From Colivivens sp963626085 (GTDB lineage: Bacteria > Bacteroidota > Bacteroidia > Bacteroidales > Bacteroidaceae), in NCBI GenBank assembly GCA_963626085.1, contig CAVFVJ010000019.1, positions 15,419-79,418 on the forward strand: a DNA stretch of 64,000 nucleotides, given 5' to 3'. This document shows positions 54,696-63,600 of the stretch, in pieces. Every line of letters starts with the position of its first letter. The first letter of the stretch is position 1. Position numbers and translations under genes: made by a program. The notes under the pieces are model-generated. The model saw only the letters and a list, made by a program, of their open reading frames with translations. It did no database searches and was not told where the DNA came from.

Positions 54696-55013
54696 ATGTA
54701 CGTAATCGTAGAAATTAACGGTCAGCAGTTCAAGGCAGAAGAAGGGAAGAAACTCTTCGTTCACCACATTCAGAACGCTGAAGCTCAGCAGACAGTTGAG
54801 TTTGAGAAAGTGTTATTGGTAGACAATGACGGTGCCGTAACTGTAGGTACTCCAACAGTTGAAGGTGCGAAGGTTGTGTGCGAGGTCGTAACTCCGCTCG
54901 TAAAGGGTGACAAGGTCCTCGTGTTCCACAAGCGTCGTCGCAAGGGCTACAAGAAGCTCCGTGGCCATCGTCAGCAGTTTACAGAACTGACAATCAAGAG
55001 TGTTGTCGCTTAA
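54696..55013 (+). CDS. rplU: 50S ribosomal protein L21
   Basis: This 105-residue protein has the L21 motifs MYVIVEINGQQFKAEEGKK, KVLVFHKRRRKGYKKLRGHR and QQFTELTIKS. It is followed by rpmA 31 bases on, the universal L21-L27 order. Its leader is about 95 nt, long enough for autoregulation, though no known leader class is recognised. Confidence 0.98.
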   Translation: MYVIVEINGQQFKAEEGKKLFVHHIQNAEAQQTVEFEKVLLVDNDGAVTVGTPTVEGAKVVCEVVTPLVKGDKVLVFHKRRRKGYKKLRGHRQQFTELTIKSVVA

Positions 55014-55044
55014 GTGTTTAACCCATTAAAAAGAGAACAGAAAC

Positions 55045-55305
55045 ATGGCACATAAGAAAGGTGTAGGTAGTTCCAAGAACGGCCGTGAGTCACACAGCAA
55101 ACGACTCGGTGTTAAATTGTTTGGTGGAGAATTCGCTAAGGCAGGTAATATTCTTGTACGTCAGCGTGGCAACAAGCACTTCCCTGGCAAGAACGTGGGA
55201 CAGGGCAAGGACGACACACTATACGCTCTTGTAGACGGATTTGTTTCTTTCAGCAGAGGATACAAGAACCGTTCCACTATCTCAGTCACTCCAGCTGAAG
55301 CTTAA
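55045..55305 (+). CDS. rpmA: 50S ribosomal protein L27
   Basis: This 86-residue protein starts MAHKKGVGSSKNGRESHSKR and contains GNILVRQRGNKHFPGKNVG, diagnostic of L27, which sits near the peptidyl transferase centre. The N-terminus needs no prior cleavage because it starts directly AHKKG. A strong terminator follows. Confidence 0.98.
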   Translation: MAHKKGVGSSKNGRESHSKRLGVKLFGGEFAKAGNILVRQRGNKHFPGKNVGQGKDDTLYALVDGFVSFSRGYKNRSTISVTPAEA

Positions 55306-55322
55306 GACCAAACCGTAAAGGT

Positions 55323-55355
55323 AAAAAAAGCAGACCCCAACAGGTCTGCTTTTTT
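55323..55355 (+). terminator. Terminator of rplU-rpmA
   Basis: Stem AGCAGACC/GGTCTGCT with a 6-base loop and flanking A and T runs, 17 bases past the rpmA stop. Its symmetry may also serve the convergent fucosidase. Confidence 0.85.
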
Positions 55356-55372
55356 GGATTTATACAGTTTTC

Positions 55373-57049
55373 TCACTTCTTTATCTTCAGCACAGGCATA
55401 ATATTGTTGAGGTTCTCCTCTGGCAGTGTGACCACTAATGCTTCCTTTGTTCGCTCGAAAGCGACCTTGCCGTAACCTAACAGCTCCACCCTACTTATCT
55501 TCTCCGAGAAATACTCACTTCCATCAGCCAATGCCTTTACAGTCACCTTATGATCTTCAGGCCATGCAAGAGCACTCACATACAGATATTTATCCGTCTG
55601 AGTGAAACGAATCTCATCGGAACCGGCTTTGGTATAATTGCCGTCATTGAATCCCTGAGCATTGATATTGATGGCACTATCAGCAATCGGTCCTTCACCG
55701 AAAATCTTCCACGGACGAGTCTTCACTATACTCTCGCTGTTGACTTTCATCCATGCACCGAACTCCTTGAGTATGGCTATCTCCTTCTCATCTGGAGTTC
55801 CGTCGGCGCGCAGAGGCACACTCAGAAGCATATTGCCGTTCTTCGACACAATGTCAACCAGCAGTTTTGCTACGACAGCCGCACTCTTATACCAGCCGTT
55901 CTGGTAAGTTGCCGTATTGTAGTGCCAATCGCCCAAACAGTTGCAACACTGCCAAGGATCCGGCATGATCTGGTTAGGCGCACCCCTCTCCACATCCCAT
56001 ACTATGGCTTTGCGTTGCTGATCGTCGAGTACCTTGCCAAGCAGCACCGCAGTAGTCTTCTCCCCTTTCCGTTGCAAGTCCGGGTTGTTGGTCTTGTTGT
56101 ACATGTGCGCTGCTATCTTCATCCCCGCATCGCTCACCGGGTACAGAGGCAACACGGTTGCATCGAAGTAGATGACATCCGGGCGGTAGCGGTTGATTGC
56201 ATCAAGCGTGCGGTTATAGAAATTGGTAGCAAACTCCTGCGACGGCACACTTGCACCGTTGCCCCAGGCCCACTGCCCATGGATGGAGCCGTCGTCCCAT
56301 GTCTTGTCTGAAAAGTCATGGTTCTGTACATAGAGATTCTGAGGATCCAGTCCCTTCCACCATTTCTCGGAACCATCGGCATTGAGTTTGAATCCATCCT
56401 CTCGTGTAAGCCACCCATCATACTTCACCCCAATCATCTTACCCTTAAGGTCAAACCGACGACTCGGTTCGAACCAAGTCCAAGCATGTTCCGCATGGAA
56501 GGAGATTCCGAAAGGAAGACCAGCCTTCTCCGCGGCCTTACGCCACCCTTCAAGGATATCCTTGTGCGGACCCACGTTCTGAGAGTTCCATTCCTGATAC
56601 TTGCTGTCCCACAGGTCGTAGTTGTCGTGGTGATTGCCAAGGGCGAAGAAATACTGAGCCCCCACCTCTTCCTTATAGAACTTCACCAGTTTCTCTGGGT
56701 CCCAGTTCTCTGCCTTGAACAGCGGCAGTACGTCCTTATAGCCGAATTCCGATGGATGTCCGTAATGTTCCCTATGGAAGTTGGCCTTACCAGACCCCTC
56801 CATATAGAGTTCACGTGCCATCCAGTCACCCGATCCCTCAACACATTGGGCACCCCAATGCGCCCATATGCCGAACTTGGCGTCACGGAACCACTCCGGA
56901 ACTTCATACGAAGCGAGTGAAGTCCAGTCGGGAGTAAACTCGCCTGTCTGCATCGGTTCATCCGCTTCTGACACCTTAACTTGAAAATCCTGTGCAGATA
57001 CAGTGCCACCCACCAGCAGCGCTGCTAATAGTAAAGAAGATTTGATCAT
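55373..57049 (-). CDS. GH29 alpha-L-fucosidase
   Basis: This 558-residue protein has a signal peptide (MIKSSLLLAALLVGGTVSAQ). The catalytic barrel carries FRDAKFGIWAHWGAQCVEGSG near 55, ALGNHHDNYDLWDSK near 137 and DVIYFDATVLPLY near 305, where the nucleophile Asp is expected. A C-terminal beta-sandwich follows. It should release alpha-L-fucose from mucin-type or plant glycans in the periplasm, matching the GH2 enzyme nearby. It has its own -7 box at 57077-57084. Confidence 0.93.
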   Translation of the reverse strand: MIKSSLLLAALLVGGTVSAQDFQVKVSEADEPMQTGEFTPDWTSLASYEVPEWFRDAKFGIWAHWGAQCVEGSGDWMARELYMEGSGKANFHREHYGHPSEFGYKDVLPLFKAENWDPEKLVKFYKEEVGAQYFFALGNHHDNYDLWDSKYQEWNSQNVGPHKDILEGWRKAAEKAGLPFGISFHAEHAWTWFEPSRRFDLKGKMIGVKYDGWLTREDGFKLNADGSEKWWKGLDPQNLYVQNHDFSDKTWDDGSIHGQWAWGNGASVPSQEFATNFYNRTLDAINRYRPDVIYFDATVLPLYPVSDAGMKIAAHMYNKTNNPDLQRKGEKTTAVLLGKVLDDQQRKAIVWDVERGAPNQIMPDPWQCCNCLGDWHYNTATYQNGWYKSAAVVAKLLVDIVSKNGNMLLSVPLRADGTPDEKEIAILKEFGAWMKVNSESIVKTRPWKIFGEGPIADSAININAQGFNDGNYTKAGSDEIRFTQTDKYLYVSALAWPEDHKVTVKALADGSEYFSEKISRVELLGYGKVAFERTKEALVVTLPEENLNNIMPVLKIKK

Positions 57050-57076
57050 ATCGTTTGTATTAAGTATTTCATTCTA

Positions 57077-57084
57077 CAAAGGTA
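57077..57084 (-). promoter_or_regulatory. -7 promoter box for the fucosidase
   Basis: TACCTTTG on the minus strand, 28 bases before the fucosidase start. Confidence 0.5.
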
Positions 57085-57166
57085 ACAAAAATCATCGGAA
57101 CAGGTATGTCATTCCATTGTCATTCTCTTTAAACACGGCTGTAACTGTGTTGAAATATGCCCCAAC

Positions 57167-57174
57167 TAACTTTG
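57167..57174 (+). promoter_or_regulatory. -7 promoter box for the TonB-dependent receptor
   Basis: TAACTTTG, 29 bases before the receptor start on the plus strand. Confidence 0.5.
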
Positions 57175-57202
57175 CAGCCGTATTCAAAAGGTTATTAGAG
57201 TA

Positions 57203-60022
57203 ATGGAATTAAAAAAGAGAATCATTATCGGGATGTGCCTTACAGCATGCAGTATGCAGGTATGGCCACAACAGATCAAAGGCATCGTAAGCGATGCGAA
57301 GACGAATGAGACATTGATTGGCGCACTGATAGCCGTGGGAGGGTCAGACCGTAAGGCGGTGACTGACATTGAAGGTGCGTTTGCAATTGATGGACTCGAA
57401 TCAGGCATGCACACCTTATCTATTAGTTATATGGGATACAAGCCTGTACAGTTGCAAGTGGAGACACAGAAAGGTAACGTGCAAGTGGTGAAGATAGCAC
57501 TCAACCCTGACGAGCAACAACTCGATGAGGTGACGGTGACAGCTGCAGAGGTCAAGAACAACGATGTTGCCATGATACGCATGACAAAACAGAGTGCGTT
57601 GGTTACTTCCAGCGTGTCAGCGCAGGAAATTAGCCGAACACAGGACACTAACGCTGGTGAGGTCATCCGCCGCGTGTCGGGCATCAGTCTGATTGACGAC
57701 AAGTTCGTGATGGTGCGCGGACTGTCACAACGCTACAACAACGTATGGGTGAACGGTGGAGCCGTACCTAGCAGCGAGGCTGACTCTCGCGCTTTCTCTT
57801 TCGATATCATACCGAGTTCACAGATAGACAATCTCACCATCGTAAAGTCTCCGTCAGCCGAGTACCCGGCAGACTACTCCGGTGGTTTCATCATCGTCAA
57901 CACGAAGGAGATTCCAGACGAGAACTCGTTCTCCTTATCTATAGGCGGCAACTGGAACACCAGTTCGGCATTCAAGGACTTCACCTATTCCAAAGGCTCA
58001 GACACCGACTTCATCGGGTTTGACAATGGTATGAGAAGTCTCAATGGAGGCATCAACACATCACTTGCTCCACAACTTGGTGCCGACGGCAACAAAGTGG
58101 GCGATTATGCGACATCACTCCTCGGCAACGAACTCAACAACGACTGGCTCGTGAAGTCCAAGAAACCGCTTGGAGACCTCAAGATCGCAGCTAGCCTCAA
58201 CCGTCGTTACAATATCGGGGACAGAACTCTCGGACTGCTCGCTGCTGTCAACTACACCAACGAGTACCGCACATACACAGACATGGAGAACAACCTCTAT
58301 GGCATTTATGATGCGGTGAACGACCAACCGAACTACCTGCGTCACTCCGTTGACAACCAGTACAACAACAACGTAAGACTTGGCGCGATGTTCAACCTCA
58401 CACTGCTCTCTAAGGACAGCAACCACAAGTACCAGTTGAAGAACATCTTCAACCAACTTGCCACTAGCCGCTATACATGGCGTGACGGTGTGAGCGCACA
58501 GTCCAACCTGGAGCGAAGCGCAGAATACTACTACCGTAGCCGAACCACGTACAACGGCCAACTCACTGGCAAGCACACGTTCACTGATGATAATCTCGAC
58601 TGGAAATTCGGCTATGCGTATGCCAACCGCCACATGCCCGACCGTCGCAGATACCTCACCGATGATGCGCTCGAATCAGGCACATACGCGTTGAGCACTG
58701 GTAACGACATATCACGTGAATGGACACAACTCGACGAACACATACTCTCCCTCGGAGCAAACGACAAGCACCATTTCCGTTTCGGTTCGTTTGAACCCGA
58801 CCTACAGGTGGGTGCTTACGGGGAATACCGCAGCCGCGAATACGTGACACGTAACTTCATATACAATTGGAACGTGGCTGACAACAACATGCCAGACGGA
58901 TTCCGCCACAGCGACATACCGGCACTACTCTCCGACGAGGCTAACATGGGATACGACAAGCTGTACCTCTTGGAGGAAAAACAGATGCGTAACAATTACC
59001 GTGGACACAACACCCTGGGTGCAGGCTACATGACACTAACCCTCCCGCTCGGCAAGGTCAATGTGTATGCTGGTCTCCGCTTCGAGCACAACGACATGGA
59101 GCTTATCTCCAATACTCGCGACTACGAGAAGAGTGAGACCAGCCGCCACTACCGCACCAACGACCTCTTCCCGTCACTCAACACCACTTACAAGATCAAC
59201 GACCAGCATCAGTTGCGCCTCTCCTACGGACGCAGCATCAACCGCCCGGAATTCCGCGAAGTGTCATCTTCGGTATATTATGACTTCGACCTCGCCAGCA
59301 ACGTGCAGGGCAACACTGAACTCAGAAGTTGTTACATCGACAATATAGACCTGAGATACGAGTGGTATCCGTCCAACGGGGAACTCATCTCACTGGCAGC
59401 CTTCTATAAGCACTTCGACTCGCCTATCGAGTGGACTTATACCGTGGCTGGTGGAACAGACCTCATCTATTCGTACATGAACGCCAAGAGCGCCAACAAC
59501 TTCGGGTTGGAACTGGACATAAGGAAAAGTCTGGACTTCATAGGACTGAAAGACTTCAGCCTGTCGTTCAACGGTGCGCTCATCAAAAGTAAGGTACAGT
59601 TCGAGCCGGGCACAAAGGAGGAGGACAGACCGATGCAGGGACAGTCACCATACCTCATCAACACTGGCATCATGTACAAGAACCGCCCTCTGCGAATGGA
59701 TATTGCCCTACTCTACAACCGCATAGGTAAACGCATCATCGGGGTGGGCAGAAGCGAAGGCACTACAGGCGACGACTCCAACTCACGAGTGCCACACAGC
59801 TATGAGATGCCGCGCAACTGCATCGACTTCTCATTCGCAAAGAAGTTCGGTGAACACTTGGAACTGAAGTTCAACGTGAAAGACCTTCTAGCAGAGAAAG
59901 TATACTACAAGCAGTTTGCCGACGTGACTTACAGTGACGGGAGCGAGAAGCAAGTGGAGGAGATTGTAAGATGCTACAAGCCGGGCAGGAACCTCGGATT
60001 GCAGGTCATATACAAGTTCTGA
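57203..60022 (+). CDS. TonB-dependent receptor with carboxypeptidase-like N-domain
   Basis: This 939-residue outer membrane protein has a carboxypeptidase-regulatory-like domain after the signal region (IKGIVSDAKTNETLIGALIAV, ISYMGYKPVQ). A plug domain follows at about 115-250 (AGEVIRRVSGISLIDDKFVMVRG, PSAEYPADYSGGFIIVNTKE), then a 22-strand-type barrel ending in aromatic YKF. It imports a substrate with energy from TonB. There is no SusD partner; instead a beta-helix-like lipoprotein follows 55 bases on, so this is not a canonical SusCD pair. The substrate is unknown. Confidence 0.93.
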   Translation: MELKKRIIIGMCLTACSMQVWPQQIKGIVSDAKTNETLIGALIAVGGSDRKAVTDIEGAFAIDGLESGMHTLSISYMGYKPVQLQVETQKGNVQVVKIALNPDEQQLDEVTVTAAEVKNNDVAMIRMTKQSALVTSSVSAQEISRTQDTNAGEVIRRVSGISLIDDKFVMVRGLSQRYNNVWVNGGAVPSSEADSRAFSFDIIPSSQIDNLTIVKSPSAEYPADYSGGFIIVNTKEIPDENSFSLSIGGNWNTSSAFKDFTYSKGSDTDFIGFDNGMRSLNGGINTSLAPQLGADGNKVGDYATSLLGNELNNDWLVKSKKPLGDLKIAASLNRRYNIGDRTLGLLAAVNYTNEYRTYTDMENNLYGIYDAVNDQPNYLRHSVDNQYNNNVRLGAMFNLTLLSKDSNHKYQLKNIFNQLATSRYTWRDGVSAQSNLERSAEYYYRSRTTYNGQLTGKHTFTDDNLDWKFGYAYANRHMPDRRRYLTDDALESGTYALSTGNDISREWTQLDEHILSLGANDKHHFRFGSFEPDLQVGAYGEYRSREYVTRNFIYNWNVADNNMPDGFRHSDIPALLSDEANMGYDKLYLLEEKQMRNNYRGHNTLGAGYMTLTLPLGKVNVYAGLRFEHNDMELISNTRDYEKSETSRHYRTNDLFPSLNTTYKINDQHQLRLSYGRSINRPEFREVSSSVYYDFDLASNVQGNTELRSCYIDNIDLRYEWYPSNGELISLAAFYKHFDSPIEWTYTVAGGTDLIYSYMNAKSANNFGLELDIRKSLDFIGLKDFSLSFNGALIKSKVQFEPGTKEEDRPMQGQSPYLINTGIMYKNRPLRMDIALLYNRIGKRIIGVGRSEGTTGDDSNSRVPHSYEMPRNCIDFSFAKKFGEHLELKFNVKDLLAEKVYYKQFADVTYSDGSEKQVEEIVRCYKPGRNLGLQVIYKF

Positions 60023-60077
60023 AACATTAACAAGAAAAAGAATAAACGCTATTGTTTAACCAATTAAACAAAACAAG

Positions 60078-61592
60078 ATGAACAAGATTTATTTATTCGG
60101 ATGCATGGGCATCCTCGCAGCATCAGCCATGCTGGTCAGCTGCAGCAGTGACAATGACGAAGAGAAGAAGGATGACACAGAAGCTTACAAATGGACAACC
60201 GATGGTGGTCTGAAAGCTTGTGACCACATACGCTTCAGTGAGGATGGCGCGGAGAACGTCAACGGCACTCAGATTGGTAACGGAGACCAGGAGTTTGTCT
60301 TCACTGGCAAGCAGACTCTGAAGAAAGGCACTTACCTCCTCAAAGGATGGGTGTACATCGCAAACGGCGCTGAACTCACCATCGAGCCGGGTACCATCAT
60401 CAAGGGCGACAAGCAGACCAAGGCTGCGCTCATCGCTGAACGTGGCGGCAAGCTCATTGCACAGGGAACTGCATCTGCCCCTATCGTCTTCACATCTGAG
60501 GAGGCTGCTGGCAGTAGGAAGCCGGGCGACTGGGGTGGCATCATCCTCTGCGGTAAGGCAAAGAACAACCAGAGCGAGCAGCAGATTGAGGGTGGTCCGC
60601 GTACCAGGCACGGTGGCAATGACGATGCCGACAACTCAGGAATCCTAAGTTATGTGCGTATCGAGTTCGCAGGCTATCCGTTCCAGAAGGACAAGGAAAT
60701 CAACGGTCTGACCCTCGGATCTATCGGTACAGGTACACAGATAGACCACATCCAGGTGTCCTACTCCAACGATGACTCCTTCGAGTGGTTTGGCGGAACA
60801 GTGAACTGCAAGTACCTCGTAGCATACAAAGGATGGGACGATGACTTCGATACCGACAACGGATTCTCTGGTAAGGTTCAGTACGGTCTGGCTCTCCGCG
60901 ACAGCAAGATTGCCGACACATCACAGAGTAACGGATTCGAGAGCGACAACTGTGCTGACGGTGCAGCCATAGAGCCTTATACCACTGCCACATTCTCAAA
61001 CATCACCTTCGTAGGTCCTAAGGTATTGGACAGCCAGTTCCTGAACACTACAGACTACATCACAGCAGGTGCATACAACCCGAACAACGGTTCTGCCCTC
61101 GGCAAGTTCCAGGCAGCAATGCAGATACGTCGCTCTTCACGCCTCAACTGCATCAACTCAGTGGCACTCGGATGGCCTATTGGTCTGATTGTTGACGGAG
61201 AGAAAGGTGGCACAGTACAGGCTGCCAAGGACGGTAAGTTCAAGCTGCAGAATGTATACTTCGCTGGCATGGACGCTGTAGGTAGTGACGCAAACAAAAT
61301 CTACACAGACTGTCTCTACGACGCAACTGCCAAAGCTGTCATCGACGAGAACCAGAAGTCATACAGCAACACCTTCTTCTTCTCTGAGAAAAGCAACAGG
61401 TACTACGACTCATGGACAACCCTCGTAGGCAGTGACGGTTACACTCCTGTAGTAGGCAGCCCATTGCTTGGTGCAGCCTCATTCACCGACTGGTCAGGCT
61501 TCGACCGCGTATCCTACATTGGAGCGTTCGATGGAACAAACAACTGGATGAGCGGTTGGACAAACTTCGATCCACAGAACACTGCATACTGA
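60078..61592 (+). CDS. Beta-helix-like lipoprotein paired with the receptor
   Basis: This 504-residue protein has a lipoprotein signal (lipobox MLVSC, then SSDNDEEKKDD). The body has parallel-beta-helix-like rungs: LTIEPGTIIKGDKQTKAALI, GKLIAQGTASAPIVFTSEE, GDWGGIILCGKA, LSYVRIEFAG, IQVSYSNDDSFEWFGG. Similar proteins occur next to TonB receptors in Bacteroidetes. It may capture substrate at the surface for the receptor, replacing SusD. No catalytic residues are recognised. Paired hairpins follow. Confidence 0.85.
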   Translation: MNKIYLFGCMGILAASAMLVSCSSDNDEEKKDDTEAYKWTTDGGLKACDHIRFSEDGAENVNGTQIGNGDQEFVFTGKQTLKKGTYLLKGWVYIANGAELTIEPGTIIKGDKQTKAALIAERGGKLIAQGTASAPIVFTSEEAAGSRKPGDWGGIILCGKAKNNQSEQQIEGGPRTRHGGNDDADNSGILSYVRIEFAGYPFQKDKEINGLTLGSIGTGTQIDHIQVSYSNDDSFEWFGGTVNCKYLVAYKGWDDDFDTDNGFSGKVQYGLALRDSKIADTSQSNGFESDNCADGAAIEPYTTATFSNITFVGPKVLDSQFLNTTDYITAGAYNPNNGSALGKFQAAMQIRRSSRLNCINSVALGWPIGLIVDGEKGGTVQAAKDGKFKLQNVYFAGMDAVGSDANKIYTDCLYDATAKAVIDENQKSYSNTFFFSEKSNRYYDSWTTLVGSDGYTPVVGSPLLGAASFTDWSGFDRVSYIGAFDGTNNWMSGWTNFDPQNTAY

Positions 61593-61599
61593 TACTGGA

Positions 61600-61645
61600 T
61601 TCTGACACCACACATTGCAGTGCGCTGCAATCAAGGGAGTCAGAA
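61600..61645 (+). other. Nested hairpin after the receptor operon
   Basis: Outer arms TTCTGAC/GTCAGAA (61600-61606 with 61639-61645) enclose an inner stem TTGCAG/CTGCAA with loop TGCG. It lies 8 bases past the lipoprotein stop, before the main terminator. Confidence 0.55.
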
Positions 61646-61650
61646 CCAAG

Positions 61651-61704
61651 ACACTTCAATAAACCCGGTCTGCGTCAAACTGCAGACCGGGTTTATTGAA
61701 GTGT
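61651..61704 (+). terminator. Long perfect terminator hairpin of the receptor operon
   Basis: A 23-bp perfect inverted repeat (61651-61673 with 61682-61704, containing AAACCCGGTCTGC) with an 8-base loop. The length is unusual for a simple terminator. Confidence 0.75.
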
Positions 61705-61787
61705 GTAAAGGAAACGATTCTGCCACTCATGAGACGAGTTGGTTACATTCACTTGAAAAAGTGCGATGGAATGGTAATTATTCGTTG

Positions 61788-61815
61788 GAAAAAGTGACCT
61801 ATAGGTCATTTTTTT
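61788..61815 (-). terminator. Terminator-like palindrome after the AlbA-like remnant
   Basis: The 14-base palindrome TGACCTATAGGTCA (61795-61808) is flanked by an A-rich run on one side and a T run on the other, so it could act on either strand. It lies just past the minus-strand stop at 61821. Confidence 0.6.
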
Positions 61816-61820
61816 CATGC

Positions 61821-62306
61821 TCATTGATACATGGCAGCCATTTTCTCCACCATTTCCTTCATCTTGGCTCTCAGCGATTCGGGCTTGACAATCTCGATGC
61901 GGTCGTCGAAGATGAGCAAGCGGATGGCGGCATGGTGGAGCAGGTCGAAGTGTACGAGGGCGTTTTGCAGCAGCTCTTCCAGCACCACCTCCGAGATTTC
62001 GAGGATGCCCACCGAGTTGAAGTTTTGTCCCTTCTGCTCGTGGTGGAGATACGACTTCATGAAAGCCATGCCCTCCTTGAACATCCGTGGCAGGGTGCCC
62101 GTGATGTCGCGGCTGTCCAGATAGTTGGTGTCGCCGATGTCGTTGCCGGCATTGCCCAGTTCACGACTTGTCTCCTGTATTTCCTCATACGACAGGCCCT
62201 TGATGTCGCCCGTCTTGTCCTCCACACCAAAGAGCATCACGCCGCCCTTGGAGTTGGCGAAGGTTATCATCTCCCTTGCCAGCTCCTTCTGCGGAATGGG
62301 GTGCTG
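61821..62306 (-). pseudogene. Remnant of an AlbA_2/HATPase_c_4 ATP-binding protein
   Basis: The frame is open from 62306, just after a TGA, to a stop at 61821. It resembles AlbA_2-type regulators: PIPQKELAREMITFANSKGG then VMLFGVEDKTGDIKGLSYEE. It then jumps after about 45 residues to a HATPase-like part (LEISEVVLEELLQNALVHFD, RLLIFDDRIEIVKPESL). The N-terminal EFK-type part, about 60-80 middle residues and the C-terminal winged helix of a full protein are missing. An ATG exists at 62270. This points to decay by deletion. Confidence 0.7.
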
Positions 62307-62311
62307 TCATA

Positions 62312-63049
62312 TCATTTCTTTTTAGCGTCAGTGCTATTATACACTATTGCATGAACTTGTTTCTGTTTGCAGTTTCCTTTTTCACTTACAAACTCCTGCA
62401 ATAAAATTTTCCAGCATCCATTAGCACGTCCGCCTGTCCGCTCAATTACGCCCAATTCCTTTAAATGAGCGATCGCCTTGTATACTTTGGTTTGTCCAAT
62501 TGCAACTTTGCTGCCTAGTGACTCATAGGTGGACTTGTTGTCTAGTTCCATTATTTTCAAAATCTGCGTTTCTATAGGAGTGAGAATTGGCAACTTCCTT
62601 TTATCACCTCTTTCCTCGCTCCTTTCCTCGCTTTCCTCGCTCCTTTCCTCGCTTTCCTCGTTTCTTTCCTCGCTTTTAGCCATTTCAAGACCAATGGCAT
62701 AGGTAGTCCCGCGTCCCTTGTTGTTTTGGGTCAGAAGTTCCTTGGCCACCATGTTGTGAAGCAAACGCCCAGCCTCAATCGAATTGAGCGACAGGAGCTG
62801 CTGCAAAATGGCATTGCTCACTTCCTCACCATTCCACACGTAAGCCAATGTCATTTGCTCGTTGGCAGACAGGCGGTCATATCCTTCTTTGCCGAAGCCT
62901 TCGCCCAGATGCGCATACGAGTCGGTGGCCCAAAAGATGTTCTTTTGGGTGGTATGGTCCAGAAGCAGCTTCTGGAGCACCTCGGGGTGCGAGCGGAGAA
63001 GGTCGTTCTCACTGATGTCAACGTCGTTTGCCATTGTGTTCTGTTTCAA
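62312..63049 (-). CDS. Chimeric protein: restriction-methylase-like start joined to winged-helix tail
   Basis: This 245-residue protein opens DISENDLLRSHPEVLQKLLL, then TTQKNIFWATDSYAHLG, resembling the start of Bacteroidales restriction endonuclease M subunits. From about residue 60 it resembles the C-terminus of AlbA_2-type regulators: a winged helix (AILQQLLSLNSIEAGRLLHNM), a low-complexity SEER repeat at about 127-147 and a second winged helix (LGSKVAIGQTKVYKAIAHLK). No methylase or ATPase catalytic motif is present. It may be expressed, with a -7 box at 63080-63087, or be a fusion left by recombination. Confidence 0.6.
   Translation of the reverse strand: MKQNTMANDVDISENDLLRSHPEVLQKLLLDHTTQKNIFWATDSYAHLGEGFGKEGYDRLSANEQMTLAYVWNGEEVSNAILQQLLSLNSIEAGRLLHNMVAKELLTQNNKGRGTTYAIGLEMAKSEERNEESEERSEESEERSEERGDKRKLPILTPIETQILKIMELDNKSTYESLGSKVAIGQTKVYKAIAHLKELGVIERTGGRANGCWKILLQEFVSEKGNCKQKQVHAIVYNSTDAKKK
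62610..62676 (-). repeat. Short tandem repeat coding SEER
   Basis: Imperfect copies of a 21-base unit (TCCTTTCCTCGCTTTCCTCGC-type, reading SEERSEE on the minus strand) run in frame. Unit length is a multiple of three, so expansion changes length without shifting the frame. Confidence 0.7.
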
Positions 63050-63079
63050 TGTTCTTATTACTATTCATCAACGTGCGTG

Positions 63080-63087
63080 CAAAAATA
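63080..63087 (-). promoter_or_regulatory. -7 promoter box for the chimeric gene
   Basis: TATTTTTG on the minus strand, 31 bases before the start at 63049. Confidence 0.35.
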
Positions 63088-63350
63088 AACTCAACGAGTG
63101 CATTGTTTCTGCACAAGTTGTAAAAACTTGCTCTATGCGATTTATCTTGTCTGCCATCAATAGTAGTAATATTTTAATGATTCAAACGCAAAAATAAATG
63201 ATTTGTTTTTAACGAAAAAATAATATCAAGAAAATCTATACTTGTTGCCATGATATTCTTGTAAGAAAAGACACGATGCGTGCAAAAAGACTGCAGGTAT
63301 GCTCCGGAATATGTATCTTAAACATAAGAGATTAATCCGAGGACCTATCG

Positions 63351-63436
63351 AGACCCTCAAAAATGGGGCTCGAGAGAAAGGGTTAATTCACTCGAGTAAA
63401 ACGATCGATTCACTCGAGTGAATCAAAACAGGGTCT
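63351..63436. promoter_or_regulatory. Operator-like array with three CTCGAG cores
   Basis: In the 570-base gap 63050-63619 there is no gene that I see. CTCGAG occurs at 63369, 63391 and 63413, each exactly 22 bases apart. The last is the centre of an 18-base palindrome GATTCACTCGAGTGAATC (63407-63424), and the middle copy shares ATTCACTCGAGT. The array is bracketed by AGACCCT (63351-63357) and its inverse AGGGTCT (63430-63436). Confidence 0.55.
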
Positions 63437-63600
63437 TTGGGGGCTATTTCACGCCCTTTCTCACGAAGTTTCAGATAGTGAGTTGAAGATTATCAAAATC
63501 ACACCCATCAATCTGCTCCGACCATAAAGATCCATGCCACACGGTCTTCCACTCAAACGTGAAGATTTCTCATCAACGTGATTCCACATCAAAATTCCCT

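Noticed and set aside
56460..56480. T-arm-like GGTTCGAACC within the fucosidase gene
   Set aside because: It lies in a conserved coding frame with no cloverleaf arms around it, so it is not a tRNA.
61651..61704. CRISPR-like or transposon end repeat
   Set aside because: Only one inverted pair is present, with no direct-repeat array, target duplication or transposase gene nearby.
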